A DNA stretch of 64,000 bases, from the NCBI RefSeq assembly GCF_003131205.1, contig NZ_QFFY01000002.1, forward strand, positions 333,016 to 397,015, read 5' to 3'. The translations under genes and the position numbers were made by a program. This stretch comes from Occallatibacter savannae. Lineage in GTDB: Bacteria > Acidobacteriota > Terriglobia > Terriglobales > Acidobacteriaceae. The notes under the pieces were generated by a model. That model was given only the letters and a program-made list of their open reading frames with translations, made no database searches and was not told where the DNA came from. Below are positions 1 through 7,948 of this stretch, piece by piece; position 1 is the first letter of the stretch; each line of letters begins with the position of its first letter.

Positions 1-130
1 AATACTGCTTCCGTGAAACTCCGCACCCAAAAGCGTCATTCAAATTTCCCCTGAGATCCTGTTAACCGCATTGCCTCCTCGTTCGTTGTCTGGTCAGAAG
101 CCCACAAAGCTCTTCGTTCGAGGATTCAAA

Positions 131-1075
131 ATGCCCAATAAACTCAGCCTCCACCGGGTTCTCTCCGCAGCGGTCATTGGTGCCTCTCTGCTTACCTGTG
201 CGAGCGCCGCTCAGCAGCGCCCCGCCACGCCCGCAAAGGAACCGGCGCCAGCCGTCGCCCCAATGCCTAACGACGGCGACGTCCGCTCCACGCAGACCGA
301 ACTCATCCGTCTCCTCCGCCTGAGCCCCACACTCACAACCGTTGTTTCGCACGACCCGTCGCTCCTCTCCAACCAGGAGTACGTCGCGCGCAATAACCCC
401 CAGCTCGCCGCCTTCCTCGCCGCTCACCCCGAGGTCGCCCGGAACCCCGAGTTCTACCTCTTCTCGCACCTCAAGCACGAAGACGGGCAGCCCGACGAAG
501 CTCTTGAGAAAGCAGTCTGGCCCGACGTCTACCGGGCCCAAAATCCACCTTCCTCTTTCGATCGCGTTTGGAGTGATGTTGTCCCTCTCCTCGCCTTTGC
601 GTGCGGACTGGTCGCCATCATTCTCCTTGCTCGCATGTTCATCGAAAATCGCCGTTGGAGCCGCATCTTCAAAATGCAGAGTGACGTGCACGGGCGCCTC
701 ATCGAGCGCTTCACCACCAACCAGGAGCTCGCTTCCTACATGCAGACCGAAGCGGGCCGCAAGTTCCTCGAAGCCGCGCCGCTTCCCATCGCTTTCGAGC
801 AGCACCAGCGCGTTCCCAGCGCCATCGCCCGCATTCTCACGCCACTGCAGACCGGCATCATCATGGTCCTGCTCGGCATCGGCCTGCTCCTCCTCCGTCA
901 CACCGAGCCGGAAATGAACACACCGATGCTCTTCTTCGGAACCGTCGTTCTCATGCCCGGAATCGGGTTTATCATCTCCGCAGGCGTCTCCTGGTTCCTT
1001 GCTGCACGTCTTGGCCTCGTGCCCAGCGACAGCAGACAAGAGTCGTCACTGAACGCTGCATACCGGGACCGGTAG
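131..1075 (+). CDS. Exported/membrane protein of unknown function
   Basis: The track ORF opens at 71, but the ATG at 131 has GAGGA upstream and begins a clean signal peptide (MPNKLSLHRVLSA..., likely cut after CASA), so 131 is preferred. A Pro/Ala-rich stretch follows, then a soluble region and three hydrophobic segments: around VVPLLAFACGLVAIILL, then GIIMVLLGIGLLLL, then the C-terminal VVLMPGIGFIISAG. No catalytic motif is visible and I do not recognise a family. It lies just ahead of an ECF sigma factor gene, so it may belong to the same regulon, but that is inference. Confidence 0.75.
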   Translation: MPNKLSLHRVLSAAVIGASLLTCASAAQQRPATPAKEPAPAVAPMPNDGDVRSTQTELIRLLRLSPTLTTVVSHDPSLLSNQEYVARNNPQLAAFLAAHPEVARNPEFYLFSHLKHEDGQPDEALEKAVWPDVYRAQNPPSSFDRVWSDVVPLLAFACGLVAIILLARMFIENRRWSRIFKMQSDVHGRLIERFTTNQELASYMQTEAGRKFLEAAPLPIAFEQHQRVPSAIARILTPLQTGIIMVLLGIGLLLLRHTEPEMNTPMLFFGTVVLMPGIGFIISAGVSWFLAARLGLVPSDSRQESSLNAAYRDR

Positions 1076-1117
1076 TGATCCCCGGTGCCTACGCCGAAAC
1101 CGAGAAAGCAAAGACCG

Positions 1118-1684
1118 ATGTCCTGGGAGTCGATCATTCCGAACGTGCTGGCGGGCGAATCGCAATCGCTCGCCGGCACTGCGCCCGCCGCGGCGATGGA
1201 TAACGAGCAGTTCGCCGCCTTCTACGCGCGTTCGGCTCGCTCCCTGTGGGCCTATCTCGCCCGCGTCAGCCGCGACCCCGGCCTGGCTGACGACCTCACG
1301 CAAGAGGCTTACGTCCGCTTCCTCTGCGCCGACCGTCCGCAGGATGGCGAAGTCGCCGCTCGCCGCTACCTCTTCAAAATCGCAACTAATCTGTTGCGCG
1401 ATCACTGGCGTCGTCCCCAATCGTCTTCCATCGACGAAATTCCCGAAGCGGTTTTCGCGGCTACGGCTTCTGAAGACCATTCCGAATCAGTCGCGATGCT
1501 TGGCCTCGCGATGGCTCAGATGCGTCCACGCGACCGCCAGCTACTCTGGCTCGCCTACGCGGAGGGCTACTCGCACCACGAGATCGCCCAGATCACCGGC
1601 CTCGCCTCCGCCAGCATCCGCCTGCTCCTCTTCCGCGCTCGCCGAAAAATGGCCCGCTTGCTTCGGGATGGAGGCGAAGCATGA
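1118..1684 (+). CDS. ECF-type RNA polymerase sigma factor
   Basis: Sigma-70 family regulator that would direct RNA polymerase to a small set of promoters. Region 2 is visible as LADDLTQEAYVRFL, with region 2.4 near FKIATNLLRDHWRR. Region 4 HTH is YAEGYSHHEIAQITGLASASIRLLLFRARRKM. The track starts at a GTG (1085); ATG 1118 follows GAGAAAG and is used here, and ATG 1196 is also possible. The stop overlaps the next gene by ATGA, so the anti-sigma factor is translationally coupled. The family call is firm; the target regulon is unknown. Confidence 0.9.
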   Translation: MSWESIIPNVLAGESQSLAGTAPAAAMDNEQFAAFYARSARSLWAYLARVSRDPGLADDLTQEAYVRFLCADRPQDGEVAARRYLFKIATNLLRDHWRRPQSSSIDEIPEAVFAATASEDHSESVAMLGLAMAQMRPRDRQLLWLAYAEGYSHHEIAQITGLASASIRLLLFRARRKMARLLRDGGEA

Positions 1685-2181
1685 GCCCATTCACCTGCCC
1701 TCGTGAGCGCGAGCTTTCCACTCTCCTCCATAGCGGCCACTGGCCCCGCGCCTGCCCCGATGATTTACACACACACGTGGCATCCTGCCGCAATTGCTCT
1801 GACCTCGTTTTGGTCACCGGGGCGTTGCAAGCTGCTCGCCGCCACACCGTCGAACTCCCACGGCTCGAGCCCGCCGGCGCGATCTGGTGGCGCGCCCAAC
1901 TCCGCCGCAGGAATGCCGCAATCGAAAAAGTCGGTCGGCCCATTCTCGGCGCTCAAATATTCGCAGTCGCCATGGCGCTGGTTGTCGTCGCTGCAATCGC
2001 GATCTCGCAGTTCGGCAACTGGAGCGTCTGGTTCTCCGATCTGCCAGGTACCTTTCACCTCACAGCGCTGATCCCTTCATCGATGTCTGAGAACAGCACA
2101 CTCTGGATCATCGTGCCGGTAATCACCACGATCGCTCTGTTGAGCGGCATCCTCGCGTATTTCGCTTCAGAGAAACAATAA
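1681..2181 (+). CDS. Putative zinc-finger membrane anti-sigma factor
   Basis: The N-terminal segment has an H-x3-C-x2-C zinc-binding pattern (HVASCRNC), as in zf-HC2/ZAS anti-sigma domains. Two hydrophobic segments follow (AVAMALVVVAAIAI and IIVPVITTIALLSGILAYF). It overlaps the sigma gene by four bases, the usual arrangement for a cognate anti-sigma factor that holds sigma at the membrane. Identification comes from the zinc motif, the membrane segments and gene order; sequence outside the motif is not diagnostic. Confidence 0.75.
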   Translation: MSPFTCPRERELSTLLHSGHWPRACPDDLHTHVASCRNCSDLVLVTGALQAARRHTVELPRLEPAGAIWWRAQLRRRNAAIEKVGRPILGAQIFAVAMALVVVAAIAISQFGNWSVWFSDLPGTFHLTALIPSSMSENSTLWIIVPVITTIALLSGILAYFASEKQ

Positions 2182-2414
2182 GTCGCCTTCACATTTCTAG
2201 CCCGGTTCTCGTTTGGGGACATAGGGCGCCTGTCCTATTCGGTTGAGAACCTCTTCGTTCCCACTCTTGGCGCAGAAACGAAACCGCACCGAGTATGCGG
2301 CCCCCGCTCTTGTTGCGTTGATCTGGAATTGGATCTCGGCAGCTACAATGGAGGCGATTCCGTGGGCTTAAGAGTAGGTGCTGTTCTGATTCTGTATATC
2401 GAGGAGGTTTCTCC

Positions 2415-3125
2415 ATGAAGAAGTTGATTATGTGTGCGGCCATGATTCTGATGGCGGCTCCGCTTTTTGCTGCGAACGATGAGCGCGAAGCTGACCGCGT
2501 GAAGGAAGCGGGAACGGTTTTGAAGGAGATTCTGAACGTTCCGGATGACATTCCGCAGGATCTGCTGAACAAGGCGGAGTGTGTGGTGATTCTGCCTTCG
2601 GTGAAGAAAGCGGCGTTCGGGGTGGGCGGCAGCTACGGGCGTGGTGTGATGGTCTGCCGGGGAGGTGCGAAGTTCACTGGACGCTGGGGCGCTCCGGCGA
2701 TGTATGCGCTCGAAGGGCTGAGCATCGGATTTCAGCTCGGCGGGCAGGCGACGGACTTTGTGTTGCTGGTGATGAATGTGAAGGGCGCGGAGTCACTGCT
2801 GTCGAGCAAGGTGAAGCTGGGTGCGGATGCATCAGCGGCGGCTGGGCCGAAGGGACGAACGGCAGAGGGCGCGACGGACATCGTGATGAATGCGGAGATC
2901 CTGTCGTACTCGAGGAACAAGGGACTGTTTGCCGGCGTGTCGCTGGAGGGTTCGACACTGCGGTCGGATGGTGGGGCGAACGAGAATCTGTACGGGAAGA
3001 AGCTGAGCGCGAAGGAGATTATTCGCGAGGGTCGGGTCGGGGTTCCGGCGAGTGCTCGGGAACTGGTGTCGCTGTTGAACAGCAAGTCGCCGGTTAACCG
3101 TTCGGATCCGCGGTCGTTGAAGTAG
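2415..3125 (+). CDS. SYLF-domain (YSC84-like) exported protein
   Basis: A 236-residue protein with a Sec signal peptide (MKKLIMCAAMILMAAPLFAA) and a strong GAGGAGG ribosome site. The body matches the YSC84/SYLF lipid-binding family: LNKAECVVILPSVKKAAFGVGG, GRGVMVCR, W..P.., GFQLGGQATDFVLLVMN, SYSRNKGLFAGVSLEGS. In eukaryotes the domain binds phosphoinositides. In bacteria these are usually periplasmic proteins of unresolved role. Single-gene unit by spacing. Confidence 0.88.
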   Translation: MKKLIMCAAMILMAAPLFAANDEREADRVKEAGTVLKEILNVPDDIPQDLLNKAECVVILPSVKKAAFGVGGSYGRGVMVCRGGAKFTGRWGAPAMYALEGLSIGFQLGGQATDFVLLVMNVKGAESLLSSKVKLGADASAAAGPKGRTAEGATDIVMNAEILSYSRNKGLFAGVSLEGSTLRSDGGANENLYGKKLSAKEIIREGRVGVPASARELVSLLNSKSPVNRSDPRSLK

Positions 3126-3152
3126 GGTTCCAGTGGTCAGTGGTGAATGATC

Positions 3153-3185
3153 CAGGTCTCCAACGGCGGGAGACCTGGGGCACCC
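3153..3185. repeat. REP-like palindromic element, copy A
   Basis: Hairpin with arms AGGTCTCC and GGGAGACCT around AACGGC, followed directly by GGGGCACCC. The same layout (palindrome, then GGGGCACC) recurs at 4288 and 10209, which points to a dispersed extragenic repeat rather than a chance hairpin. It sits between convergent genes (SYLF protein and pirin) and could also help end transcription. Confidence 0.6.
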
Positions 3186-3199
3186 AATCTGATGTTACG

Positions 3200-4105
3200 T
3201 TATTGGTGCTTGATGAATTTGCCGGTTTGGAGTTCGCGCATGGCGGTCTGCAGTTCGGCCTGGGTGTTCATGACGATTGGGCCGTACCACGCGACGGGCT
3301 CTTCGAGCGGCTTGCCGGAGACGAGCAGGAAGCGGATGCCTTCCGGGCCGGCCTGAACGGCGATCTCGTCGCCGCGGTCGAAGAGGACGAGCGAGTGGTT
3401 TTTCGCGTCGTACTTTGCCGGAGCGTTCGGGTCTACGGCCGACTCGGTGAGGACGGCTTGCGGATCGGAGGCATCGCGAAATGCGCCGCTGCCTGCGAAT
3501 ACGTAAGCGAAGGCGTTGCGCGTGACATCGACCTTAATGCGCCGAAATTTGTTCGGCGGCACCGAGATGTCGACGTAGTTGGGATCGGCCGCTACGCCTT
3601 CGACGGGACCGCGCTTGCCCCAGAATTCGCCGACAATGATGCGGGCCTTTGTACCGTCATCCTCGGTGACTTCGGGGATTTCAGCAGAAGGGATGTCCTG
3701 GTAGCGCGGGTCCGTCATCTTGAGCGAGGCGGGAAGGTTGGCCCAGAGCTGGAATCCGTGCATGCGGCCGCTGGCATCGCCTTTGGGCATCTCCTGGTGG
3801 AGAATGCCGCTGCCCGCAGTCATCCACTGGACGTCTCCCGCAGTCATGCGGCCTTTGTTGCCGAGGGAGTCGCCGTGGGCAACTTCGCCGGCGAGGACGT
3901 AGGTGATGGTCTCGATGCCGCGGTGCGGGTGCCAGGGGAATCCGGCGATGTAGTCGCGCGGGTTCTCATTGCGGAAATCGTCGAAGAGCAGGAAGGGATC
4001 GAATTCCTTGGTTTTGCCGAAACCGAAGGCGCGCTGGAGCTTAACTCCTGCTCCTTCAATGGTGGACTTGGTTTCGAGAATGTCTTTGACGGCACGAAGC
4101 GACAT
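3200..4105 (-). CDS. Pirin family protein
   Basis: Bicupin protein. The N-terminal cupin carries the pirin signature with metal-ligand histidines: FPWHPHRGIETITYVLAGEV, then HGDSLGN, MTAGSGILHQEMP and GFQLWANLP. The track ORF extends to 4177, but the ATG at 4105 has GGAGG seven bases upstream and starts the conserved MSLRAVKDI, so it is chosen (301 residues, normal for pirins). Bacterial pirins are Fe-binding; some act as quercetin 2,3-dioxygenases, others as regulators. Activity cannot be told from sequence. Confidence 0.93.
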   Translation of the reverse strand: MSLRAVKDILETKSTIEGAGVKLQRAFGFGKTKEFDPFLLFDDFRNENPRDYIAGFPWHPHRGIETITYVLAGEVAHGDSLGNKGRMTAGDVQWMTAGSGILHQEMPKGDASGRMHGFQLWANLPASLKMTDPRYQDIPSAEIPEVTEDDGTKARIIVGEFWGKRGPVEGVAADPNYVDISVPPNKFRRIKVDVTRNAFAYVFAGSGAFRDASDPQAVLTESAVDPNAPAKYDAKNHSLVLFDRGDEIAVQAGPEGIRFLLVSGKPLEEPVAWYGPIVMNTQAELQTAMRELQTGKFIKHQ

Positions 4106-4287
4106 GGTGTACCTCCGAACGGGGTGTTTCTTAGCGTACAGGTAGTAGATGCGCGGAGGAGATATTCGTTGCAACAAGTAAATTTCGGGAGCAGGGACCA
4201 GAGGTCAGAGGTCAGTAATCAGTGAGGTGATGATTCGGGACTGACGGGTTGGTTCGCACCCTAAACGAGTGAGCGTAAAGGACGCAG

Positions 4288-4321
4288 ACCCGGTCCCCAA
4301 ACGCGAGGGACCGGGGGCACC
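4288..4321. repeat. REP-like palindromic element, copy B
   Basis: Hairpin with arms CCGGTCCC and GGGACCGG around CAAACGCGA, followed by GGGCACC. Same design as the copies at 3153 and 10209. It lies between the divergent-to-tandem minus genes for pirin and inositol oxygenase, just beyond the 3' end of the latter. Confidence 0.6.
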
Positions 4322-4355
4322 GAAAGACGGTGAGGGAGCTTGTCTGGCCGCGGGG

Positions 4356-5231
4356 CTACCAGGCCAGGGTGGGTGGAAGGAACTCGGCGAAGAGGTCGTC
4401 GTAGTAGGGCTTGAGTTCGGCGACGTTGGGCTTCGTGTGGCCCTTGGAGTAGAGGTCGTACTGGTTGAACTTGAGGACCCACTGCATCATGGCACGGTCT
4501 TTGTCATTACAGAGGTGGTCGTATGCTCCGTGTTTGTGCCAGGGGTAGAAGGAGTGGAAGCGGAGCATGTAGAGAGCTTCGTCGCGGAGGTAGGGCTTCA
4601 TGACTTCAGCGATGTAGCCGTCGTGGCCGAAGGACATGTGGACGTTCTCAAGGCCGCAGTTGGGCTCGTAGATGCCGTACTTGGTCTGGTACTCGGGGAC
4701 GTTGCGGTCGGGATTGTTGGCGAAGTACTCGTGAAAGACGATGTCGGGGGACCAGGCGCAGCCGACGGGGAAGGTGTCTCCAACGACGCCCCATTGCGGC
4801 TCGCCGTAGAGGCAGAGGCATTTGCCGAGGTCGTGGAGGAAGCCGACGAGAACCATCCAGCGAGGATGGCCATCGCGACGGATGGCTTCTGATGTCTGGA
4901 GCAGGTGCTCGATCTGGGTGAGATCGGTGTCGGGGTCGCTGTCGTCGACGAGGGTGTTGAGGAACTCGGCGGCTTCCCAGATGGTCTTCTGGCCCTTCTG
5001 GAGCGAGAAGTACTGCTTCTCTTTGCCGAGGACGTAGTCGACGGTCTGGTGCTCGTGATTGAGGCGGTAGAACTCGGCTACGCCGGGGGTAGCCTTGGCG
5101 TCGTAGACGCGAAATTCTTCTTTGCTTTTGCCCTCTTTGTAGCGTCCGGCGAGAAATCCATCCCATTCTTCGAGGTCGTGAAGGGGCTTGTTGGGATCGG
5201 TGGGAGTGGTGCCATGGAGTGCGACGCTCAT
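4356..5231 (-). CDS. myo-Inositol oxygenase (MIOX)
   Basis: Di-iron oxygenase that cleaves myo-inositol to D-glucuronate with O2 (EC 1.13.99.1); cytoplasmic. 291 residues, close to animal and plant MIOX. All six expected iron ligands are in recognisable context: His in NHEHQTVDYV, His-Asp in GFLHDLGK, His in MSFGHDGY, His in LRFHSFYPWH, and Asp in NQYDLYSKG. The HD-domain fold and the HPRWM segment also match. The start at 5231 (MSVALHG) is preceded by GGAGG on the minus strand. No other inositol or uronate gene is adjacent, so the pathway context is not visible here. Confidence 0.93.
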   Translation of the reverse strand: MSVALHGTTPTDPNKPLHDLEEWDGFLAGRYKEGKSKEEFRVYDAKATPGVAEFYRLNHEHQTVDYVLGKEKQYFSLQKGQKTIWEAAEFLNTLVDDSDPDTDLTQIEHLLQTSEAIRRDGHPRWMVLVGFLHDLGKCLCLYGEPQWGVVGDTFPVGCAWSPDIVFHEYFANNPDRNVPEYQTKYGIYEPNCGLENVHMSFGHDGYIAEVMKPYLRDEALYMLRFHSFYPWHKHGAYDHLCNDKDRAMMQWVLKFNQYDLYSKGHTKPNVAELKPYYDDLFAEFLPPTLAW

Positions 5232-5471
5232 GAGGGCCTCCTAAGGATGTGGGAAAGAGGGCGGGTCAGCATACTGGCCCGGGTGAAGTTAACGCTAACA
5301 CTGGGCCTGGCGGGGTGCAAGTTGCGGGGGTGTGAGCTACCGCCCGCTCGTCCCCTTGAGAAGGGGAGGGTGTAACGCGATGAAAAGGCTGACAGCAAAG
5401 GCGCATCTTTCTTTGGGCAGTCGCAATCAAACCGACGGAGCACAAGTTTGAAGATCCGGAGCGAAAGATAA

Positions 5472-6092
5472 ATGCTAACTGCAAGCGAAGTGAACAAGAT
5501 GAAATATGCCCAGCCGTCCGCGGATGGGGTTTTGCCGGTGTTCCTGGAGCGTTGGAGTCCGCGGGCTTTCGCGGATCGGGATGTGCCGGCGGCGGTTCTG
5601 AAGACCATATTTGAGGCTGGGCGCTGGGCTCCGTCTTCGTATAACGAGCAGCCGTGGCGGTTCTTTGTGGGACACCGGGGGTCGGAGACTTACAAGAAGA
5701 TTCTGGACTCGCTGGTGCCTTTCAACCAGGAGTGGGCGAAGAGTGCGCCGGTGCTCATTATGGGCGTTGCAAAGACCCGGTTCAGCCATAATGACTCGCC
5801 GAACCACTATGCTCTGCATGACCTCGGGGCTGCCATGGCGCTGATCGCGGTGCAGGCGACGGCTTCCGGACTAGCTGCGCACCAGATGGGCGGGTTCGAC
5901 CAGACGAAAGCTCGCGAGGCTTTCGCAATTCCAGAGGTGTACGCGATCGGATCTGTGATGGCGCTCGGGTATCACGGCGAGTTGTCAGATATGCCGGAAA
6001 GTTTCCAGGCGCAGGAGCAGGCGCCGCGGAGCCGGAAGGCTTTGAGTGAGATCGTGCTTGCAGAGATGGACCGGCCGGCGGATCTGGGCTAG
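5472..6092 (+). CDS. Nitroreductase family FMN oxidoreductase
   Basis: Nitroreductase-fold protein (206 residues). The FMN phosphate-binding start RWSPRAFADRDVP, the FEAGRWAPSSYNEQPWRFFV block, and the GLAAHQMGGFD and ALGYHGE segments are family hallmarks. Such enzymes reduce nitro-aromatics, quinones or related acceptors with NAD(P)H; the real substrate cannot be inferred. The ATG at 5472 has GGAG about ten bases upstream. Divergent from the MIOX gene across a 240-base gap. Confidence 0.9.
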   Translation: MLTASEVNKMKYAQPSADGVLPVFLERWSPRAFADRDVPAAVLKTIFEAGRWAPSSYNEQPWRFFVGHRGSETYKKILDSLVPFNQEWAKSAPVLIMGVAKTRFSHNDSPNHYALHDLGAAMALIAVQATASGLAAHQMGGFDQTKAREAFAIPEVYAIGSVMALGYHGELSDMPESFQAQEQAPRSRKALSEIVLAEMDRPADLG

Positions 6093-6174
6093 CAGTGGGT
6101 CGCCTCTTGAGTTAATACCTTCGTGCAGTGTGGATCGGGGCTGCGCCCGTAGAGTGGAAGTCTGAGGTTTTGTC

Positions 6175-6858
6175 TTGCCTACAGCTGCCACATCTCGAAG
6201 GCGCGCGCCGACACGCCGCCCGCGTCACCGGTACAAGCCCATCAAGATGGGTAAGGCCCGGAGGATTGTGCAGGTATCGGCGGCGATTGTCGGTTTAATT
6301 GGCCTACTGGTGCTCTGGGCAGTTATTGCACGGCGTGTGGCCGCGATGGCGAATACGAGCCGGGAGCATTTCGACGTGATCGTGGTCCTTGGTTCTCCGG
6401 CTGATGAGGACGGAAACCCGACTCCAGAGCAACTGGCTAGGGTGACGGAGGGCGTGCGCGAGTACGACCGGGGCGTTGCGCCGAGGATCCTATTTACGGG
6501 TGGGGCGGCGAGAAATCACTTTGTCGAAGCAGACGTGATGGCGCGGGTGGCGGCGTCGCAGGGGATTCCTCCCTCAGCAATCTTCGTGGAGACCAAGGCG
6601 AAGGATACGATTCAGAATGCATGCTACTCGGCGAGATTGATGGGGAATCACGGGTGGCGTTCGGCGGAGGTAGTATCGAGCGCATATCACCTCCCGCGGG
6701 CGAGCATGATCTTCAGCCGCACCCCGTTGCAATGGCGGATGCACGCTGCCTCGGCGTGGGAAGCGGGGTCTGAGGGCACTCCGGGTTTTGAGATTCTGAA
6801 GACGATTCGGTACCTGGTGTACGCGAACTGGGCTGAGCGGTGTAATCCAGAGGATTAG
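6175..6858 (+). CDS. YdcF-like (DUF218) membrane-anchored protein
   Basis: DUF218/YdcF family: DVIVVLGSPADEDGNPTPEQLARVTEGV, ILFTGGAAR, E.DVMARVAASQGIP, E..AKDTIQNA and EVVSSAYHLPRA. One N-terminal membrane anchor (IVQVSAAIVGLIGLLVLWAVIA) follows an Arg-rich start. The start codon is TTG at 6175 with TGAGG eight bases upstream; ATG 6247 lacks a ribosome site. Relatives (SanA, ElyC, YdcF) are linked to envelope integrity or bind S-adenosylmethionine; a specific role is not established. Confidence 0.85.
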   Translation: MPTAATSRRRAPTRRPRHRYKPIKMGKARRIVQVSAAIVGLIGLLVLWAVIARRVAAMANTSREHFDVIVVLGSPADEDGNPTPEQLARVTEGVREYDRGVAPRILFTGGAARNHFVEADVMARVAASQGIPPSAIFVETKAKDTIQNACYSARLMGNHGWRSAEVVSSAYHLPRASMIFSRTPLQWRMHAASAWEAGSEGTPGFEILKTIRYLVYANWAERCNPED

Positions 6859-6956
6859 CACTGAGGGATTCCCGCTCGCAGGTGCGATTTCGGAGCGTCT
6901 AACGCTGAGGCTCCGAAAATTGTCCGCGAAAGGTATGGTCCTGTAAGCTTTTGGTG

Positions 6957-7703
6957 ATGCGTCTTCCAGTAAGGTTTTGTTTGTTTTTGGCGGTCCTCGC
7001 CGTGTGCCTGCCTGCCTCGATTGTGCGGGCACAGAGTGGTGTGCAGCGGCCCGCACAGAGCACCGCGTCGCAGACGACGGGCAACGGCACTTACATCGTG
7101 GTGGATCCGCTGGCGAATGTCCGGTACGACAACAAGTACGATGTATCGCTAGGGCTGGCATACGATCACATCAAAGCTGGTCCGAGCCTGCTGCAAGGGT
7201 CGAACCTGGGCGGACTGGATCTGTCGGGTTCGTACTGGTTCAGCAAGCATTGGGGTCTGGAAGGCAGCGGCCGGGCATACGTGGGCACGAGCGGAGCGGC
7301 GCCGAATTCGTTTAAAAACTTGAATGGGCAGAACGAGAGCATTCAGGGTCCTTTTGTGGCGCAGTATCTCTTTGTGGGCGGAGCGGAATGGCTGGGACCG
7401 CATAACAAGCACGGCGCGCTAATCGCGCATGCATTGTTTGGCGGAGCTTACGGGAAGTTCGAGCAGGATCTGCGCGGGCAGTCTCCGGCGCTGGTGGGGT
7501 TCTACAACGACCAGATTGCTCCCGCGGCGATCATCGGCGGGCATATGGATCTGAACCGGTCGCCGCGCTGGGTGTTTCGGATTACGCCTGATGCTGTGAT
7601 TACGCGGTACGGGACCAACTACGGCTCGAAGGTCACGCAGACCGACGTGAATTTTGCTATCTCGGTGGGGGCGGAGTACCGGTTCAGGGCGAAGCGCCGC
7701 TAA
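6957..7703 (+). CDS. Outer-membrane beta-barrel protein
   Basis: A signal peptide (MRLPVRFCLFLAVLAVCLPASIVRAQ) leads into a small barrel with alternating strands (YDVSLGLAYDHIKAGP, GLDLSGSYWFSKHWGLEGSGRAY, YLFVGGAEWLG, PDAVITRYGT) and ends in an aromatic-rich final strand, VNFAISVGAEYRF. This matches the OmpA-like/porin-type 8-strand family. TTG 6951 and GTG 6954 are in frame, but ATG 6957 is the simplest start. Followed by a strong terminator at 7722. Confidence 0.8.
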   Translation: MRLPVRFCLFLAVLAVCLPASIVRAQSGVQRPAQSTASQTTGNGTYIVVDPLANVRYDNKYDVSLGLAYDHIKAGPSLLQGSNLGGLDLSGSYWFSKHWGLEGSGRAYVGTSGAAPNSFKNLNGQNESIQGPFVAQYLFVGGAEWLGPHNKHGALIAHALFGGAYGKFEQDLRGQSPALVGFYNDQIAPAAIIGGHMDLNRSPRWVFRITPDAVITRYGTNYGSKVTQTDVNFAISVGAEYRFRAKRR

Positions 7704-7721
7704 ACGACATGAGGAAGAATG

Positions 7722-7763
7722 AGAGCCGGGGCGCAAGAGCGTTCCGGCTCTTCTCCTTTTTTT
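7722..7763 (+). terminator. Rho-independent terminator
   Basis: GAGCCGG / CCGGCTC stem with a loop of about 14 bases, then TTCTCC and a run of seven T. It immediately follows the outer-membrane protein gene. Confidence 0.8.
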
Positions 7764-7948
7764 GAGCTCATGCGAGATGGGTAAGCGTGAGATGTGCAGG
7801 TGTTTATCCGCGTATGGTATTCTTCGCCGTTCAGAGGGGATTCCCATGGAATTGCTCACTGAGACATGCCGTACCGGATAACGGCAAATACGAATCGCGC
7901 TGAGGAGTGCTCCGGGAAGACAACGCGACAAGGCAGGCTCATACGGAC

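Noticed and set aside
62-1039. 325-codon minus-strand ORF
   Set aside because: Antisense shadow of the membrane protein at 131-1075 in GC-rich DNA; low-complexity Glu/Gly/Asp composition and no ribosome site.
3140-4225. 361-codon plus-strand ORF
   Set aside because: Complement of the pirin gene; the minus strand carries the conserved cupin motifs and the ribosome site.
4269-4892. 207-codon plus-strand ORF
   Set aside because: Complement of the myo-inositol oxygenase gene; Val/Gly/Glu-rich shadow.
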